NCBI RefSeq assembly: GCF_051020765.1
Contig: NW_027469172.1
Location: 405,501-469,500 of the forward strand
From: Lasioglossum baleicum
Lineage: Eukaryota > Arthropoda > Insecta > Hymenoptera > Halictidae
DNA: 64,000 nt
Direction of reading: 5' to 3'
Below the pieces are notes generated by a model. It searched no databases. It was not told the DNA's origin and saw nothing but the letters and a program-made list of their open reading frames with translations. The translations under genes were made by a program, and so were the position numbers. This document shows positions 12,729 to 27,572 of the stretch, one piece after another. Numbering within the stretch: position 1 is the stretch's first letter; every line of letters begins with the position of its first letter.

Positions 12729-15700
12729 ATAACGCATAACGCATAACGCATAACGCATAACGCATAACGCATAACGCATATGGCATAACGCATAACGCAT
12801 AACGCATAACGCATAACGCATAACGAATAACGCATAACGCATAACGCATAACGCATAACGCCTAACTCATATCCTACAAAGCATAACGCATAACGCATAA
12901 CGCATAACGCATAACGCATAACGCATAACGCATAACGCATAACGCAAAACGCATAACGCATAACGCATAACGCATAACGCATAACGCATAACGCATAACG
13001 CATAACGCATAACGCATAACGCATAACGCCTAACTCATATCCTACAAAGCATAACGCATAACGCATAACGCATAACGCATAACGCATAACGCATAACGCA
13101 TAACGCATAACGCATAACGCATAACGCATAACGCATAACGCATAACGCATAACGCATAACGCATAACGCATAACGCATAACGCATAACGCATAACGCATA
13201 ACGCATAACGCATAACGCATAACGCATAACGCATAACGCATAACGCATAACGCATAACGCATAACGCATAACGCATAACGCATAACGCATAACGCATAAC
13301 GCATAACGCATAACGCATAACGCATAACGCATAACGCATAACGCATAACGCATAACGCATAACGCATAACGCATAACGCATAACGCATAACGCATAACGC
13401 ATAACGCATAACGCATAACGCATAACGCATAACGCATAACGCATAACGCATAACGCATAACGCATAACGCATAACGCATAACGCATAACGCATAACGCAT
13501 AACGCATAACGCCTAACTCATATCCTACAAAGCATAACGCATAACGCATAACGCATAACGCATAACGCATAACGCATAACGCATAACGCATAACGCATAA
13601 CGCATAACGCATAACGCATAACGCATAACGCATAACGCATAACGCATAACGCATAACGCATAACGCATAACGCATAACGCATAACGCATAACGCATAACG
13701 CATAACGCATAACGCATAACGCATAACGCATAACGCATAACGCATAACGCATAACGCATAACGCATAACGCATAACGCATAACGCATAACGCATAACGCA
13801 TAACGCATAACGCATAACGCATAACGCATAACGCATAACGCATAACGCATAACGCATAACGCATAACGCACAACGCACAACGCATAACGCATAACGCATA
13901 ACGCATAACGCATAACGCATATGGCATAACGCATAACGCATAACGCATAACGCATAACGCATAACGCATAACGCATAACGCATAACGCACAACGCATAAC
14001 GCAGAGCCCGTAACGCATAATGCATAACCCATAACGCATATCGCATAACTCATAACGCATAACGCACAACGCAGAGCCCATAACGCATAACGCATAACGC
14101 ATAAGGCACAACGCATAACGCATAACGCAAATCCATAACACATAACGCATAACGCACAACGCATAACGCATAACGCATAACGCATATCGCATAACGCATA
14201 ACGCCTAACTCATATCCTACAAAGCATAACGCATAACGCATAACTCATAACGCATAACGCATAACGCATAACGCATAACGCATAACGCATAACGCATAAC
14301 GCATAACGCATAACGCATAACGCATAACGCATAACGCATAACGCATAACGCATAACGCATAACGCACAACGCACAACGCACAACGCATAACGCATAACGC
14401 ATAACGCATAACGCATAACGCATAACGCATAACGCATAACGCATAACGCATAACGCATAACGCATAACGCATAACGCATAACGCATAACGCATAACGCAT
14501 AACGCATAACGCATAACGCATAACGCATAACGCATAACGAATAACGCATAACGCATAACGCATAACGCATAACGCCTAACTCATATCCTACAAAGCATAA
14601 CGCATAACGCATAACGCATAACGCATAACGCATAACGCATAACGCATAACGCATAACGCATAACGCATAACGCATAACGCATAACGCATAACGCATAACG
14701 CATAACGCATAACGCATAACGCATAACGCATAACGCCTAACTCATATCCTACAAAGCATAACGCATAACGCATAACGCATAACGCATAACGCATAACGCA
14801 TAACGCATAACGCATAACGCATAACGCATAACGCATAACGCATAACGCATAACGCATAACGCATAACGCATAACGCATAACGCATAACGCATAACGCATA
14901 ACGCATAACGCATAACGCATAACGCATAACGCATAACCCATAACGCATAACGCATAACGCATAACGCATAACGCATAACGCATAACGCATAACGCATAAC
15001 GCATAACGCATAACGCATAACGCATAACGCATAACGCATAACGCATAACGCATAACGCATAACGCATAACGCATAACGCATAACGCATAACGCATAACGC
15101 ATAACGCATAACGCATAACGCATAACGCATAACGCATAACGCATAACGCATAACGCATAACGCATAACGCATAACGCATAACGCATAACGCATAACGCAT
15201 AACGCATAACGCATAACGCATAACGCATATCGCATAACGCATAACGCATAACGCATAACGCATAACGCATAACGCATAACGCATAACGCATAACGCATAA
15301 CGCATAACGCATAACGCATAACGCATATGGCATAACGCATAACGCATAACGCATAACGCATAACGCATAACGCATAACGCATAACGCATAACGCATAACG
15401 CATAACGCATAACGCATAACGCATAACGCATAACTCATAACGCATAACGCATAACGCATAACGCATAACGCATAACGCATAACGCATAACGCATAACGCA
15501 TAACGCATAACGCATAACGCAGAACGCACAACGCACAACGCACAACGCACAACGCACAACGCACAACGCATAACGCATAACGCATAACGCATAACGCATA
15601 ACGCATAACGCATAACGCATAACGCATAACGCATAACGCATAACGCATATGGCATAACGCATAACGCATAACGCATAACGCATAACGCATAACGCATAAC

Positions 15701-15855
15701 GCATAACGCATAACGCATGTCGCATAACGCATAACGCATAACGCATAACGCATAAGGCACAACGCATAACGCATAACGCAAATCCATAACACATAACGCA
15801 TAACGCACAACGCATAACGCATAACGCATAACGCATATCGCATAACGCATAACGC

Positions 15856-18800
15856 CTAACTCATATCCTACAAAGCATAACGCATAACGCATAACGCATA
15901 ACGCAGAACGCATAACGCACAACGTACAACGCACAACGCACAACGCATAACGCATAACGCATAACGCATAACGCATAACGCATAACGCATAACGCTTAAC
16001 GCACAACGCATAACGCAGAGCCCATAACGCATAATGCATAACCCATAACGCATATCGCATAACTCATAACGCATAACGCACAACGCAGAGCCCATAACGC
16101 ATAACGCATAACGCATAACGCATAAGGCACAACGCATAACGCATAACGCAAATCCATAACACATAACGCATAACGCACAACGCATAACGCATAACGCATA
16201 ACGCATATCGCATAACGCATAACGCCTAACTCATATCCTACAAAGCATAACGCATAACGCATAACGCATAACGCAGAACGCATAACGCACAACGCACAAC
16301 GCAGAACCCATAACGCATAACGCATAACGCATAACGCATAACGCATAACGCATAACGCATAACGCATAACGCATAACGCATAACGCATAACGCATAACGC
16401 ATAACGCATAACGCATAACGCATAACGCATAACGCATAACGCATAACGCATAACGCATAACGCATAACGCATAACGCATAACGCATAACGCATAACGCAT
16501 AACGCATAACGCATAACGCATAACGCATAACGCATAACGCATAACGCATATGGCATAACGCATAACGCATAACGCATAACGCATAACGCATAACGCATAA
16601 CGCATAACGCATAACGCATAACGCACAACGCACAACGCACAACGCACAACGCATAACGCATACCGCATAACGCATAACGCACAACGCATAACGCATAACG
16701 CATAACGCACAACGCACAACGCATAACGCATAACGCATAACGCATAACGCATAACGCATAACGCATAACGCATATGGCATAACGCATAACGCATAACGCA
16801 TAACGCATAACGCATAACGAATAACGCATAACGCATAACGCATAACGCATAACGCCTAACTCATATCCTACAAAGCATAACGCATAACGCATAACGCATA
16901 ACGCATAACGCATAACGCATAACGCATAACGCATAACGCATAACGCAAAACGCATAACGCATAACGCATAACGCATAACGCATAACGCATAACGCATAAC
17001 GCATAACGCATAACGCATAACGCATAACGCCTAACTCATATCCTACAAAGCATAACGCATAACGCATAACGCATAACGCATAACGCATAACGCATAACGC
17101 ATAACGCATAACGCATAACGCATAACGCATAACGCATAACGCATAACGCATAACGCATAACGCATAACGCATAACGCATAACGCATAACGCATAACGCAT
17201 AACGCATAACGCATAACGCATAACGCATAACGCATAACGCATAACGCATAACGCATAACGCATAACGCATAACGCATAACGCATAACGCATAACGCATAA
17301 CGCATAACGCATAACGCATAACGCATAACGCATAACGCATAACGCATAACGCATAACGCATAACGCATAACGCATAACGCATAACGCATAACGCATAACG
17401 CATAACGCATAACGCATAACGCATAACGCATAACGCATAACGCCTAACTCATATCCTACAAAGCATAACGCATAACGCATAACGCATAACGCATAACGCA
17501 TAACGCATAACGCATAACGCATAACGCATAACGCATAACGCATAACGCATAACGCATAACGCATAACGCATAACGCATAACGCATAACGCATAACGCATA
17601 ACGCATAACGCATAACGCATAACGCATAACGCATAACGCATAACGCATAACGCATAACGCATAACGCATAACGCATAACGCATAACGCATAACGCATAAC
17701 GCATAACGCATAACGCATAACGCATAACGCATAACGCATAACGCATAACGCATAACGCATAACGCATAACGCATAACGCATAACGCATAACGCATAACGC
17801 ATAACGCATAACGCATAACGCATAACGCATAACGCATAACGCATAACGCACAACGCACAACGCATAACGCATAACGCATAACGCATAACGCATAACGCAT
17901 ATGGCATAACGCATAACGCATAACGCATAACGCATAACGCATAACGCATAACGCATAACGCATAACGCACAACGCATAACGCAGAGCCCGTAACGCATAA
18001 TGCATAACCCATAACGCATATCGCATAACTCATAACGCATAACGCACAACGCAGAGCCCATAACGCATAACGCATAACGCATAAGGCACAACGCATAACG
18101 CATAACGCAAATCCATAACACATAACGCATAACGCACAACGCATAACGCATAACGCATAACGCATATCGCATAACGCATAACGCCTAACTCATATCCTAC
18201 AAAGCATAACGCATAACGCATAACTCATAACGCATAACGCATAACGCATAACGCATAACGCATAACGCATAACGCATAACGCATAACGCATAACGCATAA
18301 CGCATAACGCATAACGCATAACGCATAACGCACAACGCACAACGCACAACGCATAACGCATAACGCATAACGCATAACGCATAACGCATAACGCATAACG
18401 CATAACGCATAACGCATAACGCATAACGCATAACGCATAACGCATAACGCATAACGCATAACGCATAACGCATAACGCATAACGCATAACGCATAACGCA
18501 TAACGAATAACGCATAACGCATAACGCATAACGCATAACGCCTAACTCATATCCTACAAAGCATAACGCATAACGCATAACGCATAACGCATAACGCATA
18601 ACGCATAACGCATAACGCATAACGCATAACGCATAACGCATAACGCATAACGCATAACGCATAACGCATAACGCATAACGCATAACGCATAACGCCTAAC
18701 TCATATCCTACAAAGCATAACGCATAACGCATAACGCATAACGCATAACGCATAACGCATAACGCATAACGCATAACGCATAACGCATAACGCATAACGC

Positions 18801-19759
18801 ATAACGCATAACGCATAACGCATAACGCATAACGCATAACGCATAACGCATAACGCATAACGCATAACGCATAACGCATAACGCATAACGCATAACGCAT
18901 AACGCATAACGCATAACGCATAACGCATAACCCATAACGCATAACGCATAACGCATAACGCATAACGCATAACGCATAACGCATAACGCATAACGCATAA
19001 CGCATAACGCATAACGCATAACGCATAACGCATAACGCATAACGCATAACGCATAACGCATAACGCATAACGCATAACGCATAACGCATAACGCATAACG
19101 CATAACGCATAACGCATAACGCATAACGCATAACGCATAACGCATAACGCATAACGCATAACGCATAACGCATAACGCATAACGCATAACGCATAACGCA
19201 TAACGCATAACGCATAACGCATAACGCATAACGCATAACGCATATCGCATAACGCATAACGCATAACGCATAACGCATAACGCATAACGCATAACGCATA
19301 ACGCATAACGCATAACGCATAACGCATAACGCATAACGCATATGGCATAACGCATAACGCATAACGCATAACGCATAACGCATAACGCATAACGCATAAC
19401 GCATAACGCATAACGCATAACGCATAACGCATAACGCATAACGCATAACTCATAACGCATAACGCATAACGCATAACGCATAACGCATAACGCATAACGC
19501 ATAACGCATAACGCATAACGCATAACGCATAACGCAGAACGCACAACGCACAACGCACAACGCACAACGCACAACGCACAACGCATAACGCATAACGCAT
19601 AACGCATAACGCATAACGCATAACGCATAACGCATAACGCATAACGCATAACGCATATGGCATAACGCATAACGCATAACGCATAACGCATAACGCATAA
19701 CGCATAACGCATAACGCATAACGCATAACGCATAACGCATAACGCATAACGCATAACGC
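15856..19759. repeat. 3.90-kb higher-order repeat, copy 2
   Basis: Anchor spacings 370, 630, 175, 413, 741, 357, 154 and 1064 bp, each matching copy 1 apart from gain or loss of whole units. It has the same A-prime core, acaacgt at 15919, agaaccc near 16305, D block (16660), ataacga near 16814 and 18500, A core (17969-18205) and lone ataaccc near 18927. Length differences between the copies lie mostly in plain stretches. Confidence 0.9.
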
Positions 19760-21956
19760 CTAACTCATATCCTACAAAGCATAACGCATAACGCATAACG
19801 CATAACGCATAACGCATAACGCATAACGCATAACGCATAACGCATAACGCATAACGCATAACGCATAACGCATAACGCATAACGCATAACGCATAACGCA
19901 TAACGCATAACGCATAACGCATAACGCATAACGCACAACGCATAACGCAGAGCCCGTAACGCATAATGCATAACCCATAACGCATATCGCATAACTCATA
20001 ACGCATAACGCACAACGCAGAGCCCATAACGCATAACGCATAACGCATAAGGCACAATGCATAACGCATAACGCAAATCCATAACACATAACGCATAACG
20101 CACAACGCATAACGCATAACGCCTAACGCATATCGCATAACGCATATCGCATAACGCATAACGCCTAACTCATATCCTACAAAGCATAACGCATAACGCA
20201 TAACGCATAACGCATAACGCATAACGCATAACGCATAACGCATAACGCATAACGCATAACGCATAACGCATAACGCATAACGCATAACGCATAACGCATA
20301 ACGCATAACGCATAACGCATAACGCATAACGCATAACGCATAACGCATAACGCATAACGCATAACGCATAACGCATAACGCATAACGCATAACGCATAAC
20401 GCATAACGCATAACGCATAACGCATAACGCATAACGCATAACGCATAACGCATAACGCATAACGCACAACGCATAACGCATAACGCATAACGCATAACGC
20501 ATATGGCATAACGCATAACGCATAACGCATAACGCATAACGCATAACGCATAACGCATAACGCATAACGCATAACGCATAACGCATAACGCACAACGCAT
20601 AACGCAGAGCCCGTAACGCATAATGCATAACCCATAACGCATATCGCATAACTCATAACGCATAACGCACAACGCAGAGCCCATAACGCATAACGCATAA
20701 CGCATAAGGCACAACGCATAACACATAACGCATAACGCACAACGCATAACGCATAACGCATAACGCATATCGCATAACGCATAACGCCTAACTCATATCC
20801 TACAAAGCATAACGCATAACGCATAACGCATAACGCATAACGCATAACGCATAACGCATAACGCATAACGCATAACGCATAACGCATAACGCATAACGCA
20901 TAACGCATAACGCATAGCGCATAACGCATAACGCATAACGCATAACGCATAACGCATAACGCATAACGCATAACGCATAACGCATAACGCATAACGCATA
21001 ACGCATAACGCATAACGCATAACGCATAACGCATAACGCATAACGCATAACGCATAACGCATAACGCATAACGCATAACGCATAACGCATAACGCATAAC
21101 GCATAACGCATAACGCATAACGCATAACGCATAACGCATAACGCATAACGCATAACGCATAACGCATAACGCATAACGCATAACGCATAACGCATAACGC
21201 ATAACGCATAACGCATAACGCATAACGCATAACGCATAACGCATAACGCATAACGCATAACGCATAACGCATAACGCATAACGCATAACGCATAACGCAT
21301 AACGCATAACGCATAACGCATAACGCCTAACTCATATCCTACAAAGCATAACGCATAACGCATAACGCATAACGCATAACGCATAACGCATAACGCATAA
21401 CGCATAACGCATAACGCATAACGCATAACGCATAACGCATAACGCATAACGCATAACGCATAACGCATAACGCATAACGCATAACGCATAACGCATAACG
21501 CATAACGCATAACGCATAACGCATAACGCATAACGCATAACGCATAACGCATAACGCATAACGCATAACGCATAACGCATAACGCATAACGCATAACGCA
21601 TAACGCATAACGCATAACGCATAACGCATAACGCATAACGCATAACGCATAACGCATAACGCATAACGCATAACGCATAACGCATAACGCATAACGCACA
21701 ACGCACAACGCATAACGCATAACGCATAACGCATAACGCATAACGCATATGGCATAACGCATAACGCATAACGCATAACGCATAACGCATAACGCATAAC
21801 GCATAACGCATAACGCACAACGCATAACGCAGAGCCCGTAACGCATAATGCATAACCCATAACGCATATCGCATAACTCATAACGCATAACGCACAACGC
21901 AGAGCCCATAACGCATAACGCATAACGCATAAGGCACAACGCATAACGCATAACGC

Positions 21957-21962
21957 AAATCC
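21957..21962. repeat. 6-bp unit aaatcc (register shift), type copy
   Basis: One-base-short unit inside the A and A-prime cores, normally starting 76 bp before the anchor and followed by ataacac. I count 47 copies; 42 of the 74 anchors have at least one upstream. Extra or orphan copies lie near 27169, 30538, 39899, 56845 and 62465. Each moves the heptamer register by one base. Confidence 0.92.
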
Positions 21963-22032
21963 ATAACACATAACGCATAACGCACAACGCATAACGCATA
22001 ACGCATAACGCATATCGCATAACGCATAACGC

Positions 22033-22053
22033 CTAACTCATATCCTACAAAGC
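22033..22053. repeat. 21-bp anchor motif, type copy of 74
   Basis: Three consecutive strongly diverged units. Relative to ataacgc they change a1c and g6t; then a4t, g6c and c7t; then t2c and c5a. Copies start at 1958, 2971, 3740, 4804, 5615, 7582, 8883, 9260, 9805, 10085, 11869, 12239, 12862, 13030, 13513, 14205, 14576, 14737, 15856, 16226, 16856, 17031, 17444, 18185, 18542, 18696, 19760, 20165, 20788, 21327, 22033, 22390, 22495, 23412, 23796, 23901, 24853, 25237, 25895, 26217, 26350, 27573, 28055, 28328, 29111, 30335, 30900, 31368, 31620, 32382, 38290, 39073, 41542, 42339, 43829, 46061, 47088, 47829, 49137, 49934, 52797, 52923, 53000, 54854, 55378, 55636, 56560, 56971, 58089, 58921, 60165, 61103, 61354 and 62234. 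Substitutions are seen at 3740 and 47829 (middle unit acatcct), 55378 and 61103 (agatcct), and 32382 (first unit ataactc). Confidence 0.95.
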
Positions 22054-23411
22054 ATAACGCATAACGCATAACTCATAACGCATAACGCATAACGCATAAC
22101 GCATAACGCATAACGCATAACGCATAACGCATAACGCATAACGCATAACGCATAACGCATAACGCATAACGCACAACGCACAACGCACAACGCATAACGC
22201 ATAACGCATAACGCATAACGCATAACGCATAACGCATAACGCATAACGCATAACGCATAACGCATAACGCATAACGCATAACGCATAACGCATAACGCAT
22301 AACGCATAACGCATAACGCATAACGCATAACGCATAACGCATAACGCATAACGAATAACGCATAACGCATAACGCATAACGCATAACGCCTAACTCATAT
22401 CCTACAAAGCATAACGCATAACGCATAACGCATAACGCATAACGCATAACGCATAACGCATAACGCATAACGCATAACGCATAACGCATAACGCCTAACT
22501 CATATCCTACAAAGCATAACGCATAACGCATAACGCATAACGCATAACGCATAACGCATAACGCATAACGCATAACGCATAACGCATAACGCATAACGCA
22601 TAACGCATAACGCATAACGCATAACGCATAACGCATAACGCATAACGCATAACGCATAACGCATAACGCATAACGCATAACGCATAACGCATAACGCATA
22701 ACGCATAACGCATAACGCATAACGCATAACGCATAACGCATAACGCATAACGCATAACGCATAACGCATAACGCATAACGCATAACGCATAACGCATAAC
22801 GCATAACGCATAACGCATAACGCATAACGCATAACGCATAACGCATAACGCATAACGCATAACGCATAACGCATAACGCATAACGCATATCGCATAACGC
22901 ATAACGCATAACGCATAACGCATAACGCATAACGCATAACGCATAACGCATAACGCATAACGCATAACGCATAACGCATATGGCATAACGCATAACGCAT
23001 AACGCATAACGCATAACGCATAACGCATAACGCATAACGCATAACGCATAACGCATAACGCATAACGCATAACGCATAACGCATAACGCATAACGCATAA
23101 CTCATAACGCATAACGCATAACGCATAACGCATAACGCATAACGCATAACGCATAACGCATAACGCATAACGCATAACGCAGAACGCACAACGCACAACG
23201 CACAACGCACAACGCACAACGCACAACGCATAACGCATAACGCATAACGCATAACGCATAACGCATAACGCATAACGCATAACGCATAACGCATAACGCA
23301 TAACGCATATGGCATAACGCATAACGCATAACGCATAACGCATAACGCATAACGCATAACGCATAACGCATAACGCATAACGCATAACGCATAACGCATA
23401 ACGCATAACGC

Positions 23412-24852
23412 CTAACTCATATCCTACAAAGCATAACGCATAACGCATAACGCATAACGCATAACGCATAACGCATAACGCATAACGCATAACGCATAAC
23501 GCATAACGCATAACGCATAACGCATAACGCATAACGCATAACGCATAACGCATAACGCATAACGCATAACGCATAACGCACAACGCATAACGCAGAGCCC
23601 GTAACGGATAATGCATAACCCATAACGCATATCGCATAACTCATAACGCATAACGCACAACGCAGAGCCCATAACGCATAACGCATAACGCATAAGGCAC
23701 AACGCATAACGCATAACGCAAATCCATAACACATAACGCATAACGCACAACGCATAACGCATAACGCCTAACGCATATCGCATAACGCATAACGCCTAAC
23801 TCATATCCTACAAAGCATAACGCATAACGCATAACGCATAACGCATAACGCATAACGCATAACGCATAACGCATAACGCATAACGCATAACGCATAACGC
23901 CTAACTCATATCCTACAAAGCATAACGCATAACGCATAACGCATAACGCATAACGCATAACGCATAACGCATAACGCATAACGCATAACGCATAACGCAT
24001 AACGCATAACGCATAACGCATAACGCATAACGCATAACGCATAACGCATAACGCATAACGCATAACGCATAACGCATAACGCATAACGCATAACGCATAA
24101 CGCATAACGCATAACGCATAACGCATAACGCATAACGCATAACGCATAACGCATAACGCATAACGCATAACGCATAACGCATAACGCATAACGCATAACG
24201 CATAACGCATAACGCATAACGCATAACGCATAACGCATAACGCATAACGCATAACGCATAACGCATAACGCATAACGCATAACGCATAACGCATAACGCA
24301 TAACGCATAACGCATAACGCATATCGCATAACGCATAACGCATAACGCATAACGCATAACGCATAACGCATAACGCATAACGCATAACGCATAACGCATA
24401 ACGCATAACGCATATGGCATAACGCATAACGCATAACGCATAACGCATAACGCATAACGCATAACGCATAACGCATAACGCATAACGCATAACGCATAAC
24501 GCATAACGCATAACGCATAACGCATAACTCATAACGCATAACGCATAACGCATAACGCATAACGCATAACGCATAACGCATAACGCATAACGCATAACGC
24601 ATAACGCATAACGCAGAACGCACAACGCACAACGCACAACGCACAACGCACAACGCACAACGCATAACGCATAACGCATAACGCATAACGCATAACGCAT
24701 AACGCATAACGCATAACGCATAACGCATAACGCATAACGCATAACGCATATGGCATAACGCATAACGCATAACGCATAACGCATAACGCATAACGCATAA
24801 CGCATAACGCATAACGCATAACGCATAACGCATAACGCATAACGCATAACGC
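23412..24852. repeat. 1.44-kb nested duplication
   Basis: Anchors 23412, 23796, 23901, 24853 are spaced 384, 105 and 952 bp; the flanking anchors 22390, 22495, 23412 show 105 and 917, and 24853 to 25237 is again 384. Both 384-bp intervals carry the same private change: the unit after gtaacgg begins with g (near 23603 and 25044), and both carry ctaacgc just before the final atatcgc (near 23767 and 25208). This is a recent tandem duplication inside copy 3. Confidence 0.85.
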
Positions 24853-27572
24853 CTAACTCATATCCTACAAAGCATAACGCATAACGCATAACGCATAACG
24901 CATAACGCATAACGCATAACGCATAACGCATAACGCATAACGCATAACGCATAACGCATAACGCATAACGCATAACGCATAACGCATAACGCATAACGCA
25001 TAACGCATAACGCATAACGCACAACGCATAACGCAGAGCCCGTAACGGATAATGCATAACCCATAACGCATATCGCATAACTCATAACGCATAACGCACA
25101 ACGCAGAGCCCATAACGCATAACGCATAACGCATAAGGCACAACGCATAACGCATAACGCAAATCCATAACACATAACGCATAACGCACAACGCATAACG
25201 CATAACGCCTAACGCATATCGCATAACGCATAACGCCTAACTCATATCCTACAAAGCATAACGCATAACGCATAACGCATAACGCATAACGCATAACGCA
25301 TAACGCATAACGCATAACGCATAACGCATAACGCATAACGCATAACGCATAACGCATAACGCATAACGCATAACGCATAACGCATAACGCATAACGCATA
25401 ACGCATAACGCATAACGCATAACGCATAACGCATAACGCATAACGCATAACGCATAACGCATAACGCATAACGCATAACGCATAACGCATAACGCATAAC
25501 GCATAACGCATAACGCATAACGCATAACGCATAACGCATAACGCATAACGCATAACGCACAACGCATAACGCATAACGCATAACGCATAACGCATATGGC
25601 ATAACGCATAACGCATAACGCATAACGCATAACGCATAACGCATAACGCATAACGCATAACGCATAACGCATAACGCATAACGCATAACGCATAACGCAC
25701 AACGCATAACGCAGAGCCCGTAACGCATAATGCATAACCCATAACGCATATCGCATAACTCATAACGCATAACGCACAACGCAGAGCCCATAACGCATAA
25801 CGCATAACGCATAAGGCACAACGCATAACACATAACGCATAACGCACAACGCATAACGCATAACGCATAACGCATATCGCATAACGCATAACGCCTAACT
25901 CATATCCTACAAAGCATAACGCATAACGCATAACGCATAACGCATAACGCATAACGCATAACGCATAACGCATAACGCATAACGCATAACGCATAACGCA
26001 TAGCGCATAACGCATAACGCATAACGCATAACGCATAACGCATAACGCATAACGCATAACGCATAACGCATAACGCATAACGCATAACGCATAACGCATA
26101 ACGCATAACGCATAACGCATAACGCATAACGCATAACGCATAACGCATAACGCATAACGCATAACGCATAACGCATAACGAATAACGCATAACGCATAAC
26201 GCATAACGCATAACGCCTAACTCATATCCTACAAAGCATAACGCATAACGCATAACGCATAACGCATAACGCATAACGCATAACGCATAACGCATAACGC
26301 ATAACGCATAACGCATAACGCATAACGCATAACGCATAACGCATAACGCCTAACTCATATCCTACAAAGCATAACGCATAACGCATAACGCATAACGCAT
26401 AACGCATAACGCATAACGCATAACGCATAACGCATAACGCATAACGCATAACGCATAACGCATAACGCATAACGCATAACGCATAACGCATAACGCATAA
26501 CGCATAACGCATAACGCATAACGCATAACGCATAACGCATAACGCATAACGCATAACGCATAACGCATAACGCATAACGCATAACGCATAACGCATAACG
26601 CATAACGCATAACGCATAACGCATAACGCATAACGCATAACGCATAACGCATAACGCATAACGCATAACGCATAACGCATAACGCATAACGCATAACGCA
26701 TAACGCATAACGCATAACGCATAACGCATAACGCATAACGCATAACGCATAACGCATAACGCATAACGCATAACGCATAACGCATAACGCATAACGCATA
26801 ACGCATAACGCATAACGCACAACGCACAACGCATAACGCATAACGCATAACGCATAACGCATAACGCATATGGCATAACGCATAACGCATAACGCATAAC
26901 GCATAACGCATAACGCATAACGCATAACGCATAACGCATAACGCACAACGCATAACGCAGAGCCCGTAACGCATAATGCATAACCCATAACGCATATCGC
27001 ATAACTCATAACGCATAACGCACAACGCAGAGCCCATAACGCATAACGCACAACGCACAACGCACAACGCATAACGCATAACGCATAACTCATAACGCAT
27101 AACGCACAACGCAGAGCCCATAACGCATAACGCATAACGCATAAGGCACAACGCATAACGCATAACGCAAATCCATAACACATAACGCATAACGCACAAC
27201 GCATAACGCAGAGCCCATAACGCATAATGCATAACCCATAACGCATATCGCATAACTCATAACGCATAACGCACAACGCAGAGCCCATAACGCATAACGC
27301 ATAACGCATAACGCATAAGGCACAACGCATAACGCATAACGCAAATCCATAACACATAACGCATAACGCACAACGCATAACGCATAACGCATAACGCATA
27401 ACGCATAACGCATAACGCATAACGCATAACGCATAACGCATAACGCATAACGCATAACGCATAACGCATAACGCATAACGCATAACGCATAACGCATAAC
27501 GCATAACGCATAACGCATAACGCATAACGCATAACGCATAACGCATAACGCATAACGCATAACGCATAACGC
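24853..27572. repeat. 2.72-kb higher-order repeat, copy 4 and composite core
   Basis: Anchor spacings 384, 658, 322, 133 and 1223 bp. It has the hexamer-less core (anchor 25895), atagcgc near 26001 and ataacga near 26174, as in copy 3. From 26959 a composite structure follows: first half of an A core, three acaacgc, second half of a core with hexamer near 27169, then an A-prime core (agagccc 27210) with hexamer near 27343. About 200 bp of plain units lead to anchor 27573. Two hexamers explain the register change across this interval. Confidence 0.8.

Larger units (their letters stand above)
11869..15855. repeat. 3.99-kb higher-order repeat, copy 1
   Basis: Anchor-to-anchor interval of 3987 bp. 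Internal anchors are spaced 370, 623, 168, 483, 692, 371, 161 and 1119 bp. It holds one A-prime core, one D block (ataccgc 12666), one full A core (13989-14225), the unit ataacga near 12820 and 14534, agaaccc near 12317 and a lone ataaccc near 14934. The next 3904 bp has the same order and the same rare units. Confidence 0.9.
21817..22053. repeat. A core, 237 bp (34 units), type copy
   Basis: A fixed series of variant units ending in the 21-bp anchor. Offsets from the first base: acaacgc 0, agagccc 14, gtaacgc 21, ataatgc 28, ataaccc 35, atatcgc 49, ataactc 56, acaacgc 77, second agagccc 84, ataaggc 112, acaacgc 119, the 6-bp unit aaatcc 140, ataacac 146, acaacgc 167, atatcgc 195, anchor 216. 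Thirty-three heptamers plus one hexamer give 237. Copies with identical spacing begin at 1742, 2755, 3524, 5399, 13989, 17969, 21817, 23580, 25021, 30119, 42123, 45845, 46872, 47613, 49718, 55420, 57873 and 59949. Copies shortened by one to three units end at anchors 20788, 25895, 29111, 32382, 39073, 41542, 49137, 61354 and 62234; the two at 20788 and 25895 also lack the hexamer. Confidence 0.92.
19760..23411. repeat. 3.65-kb higher-order repeat, diverged copy 3
   Basis: Anchor spacings 405, 623, 539, 706, 357, 105 and 917 bp. The right half (A core 21817-22053, ataacga near 22347, closely spaced anchors, then about 0.9 kb) matches copies 1 and 2. In the left half the A-prime core is replaced by an A core with an extra ctaacgc/atatcgc series near 20122, followed by a core lacking the hexamer (anchor 20788). 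atagcgc near 20914 and acaatgc at 20054 are rare units. Confidence 0.8.

Noticed and set aside
22033..22053. Anchor as remnant of an inserted mobile element or a CENP-B box
   Set aside because: It is exactly three units long, stays in register, and each unit can be derived from the heptamer by two or three substitutions; it shows no terminal repeats and no recognisable box.
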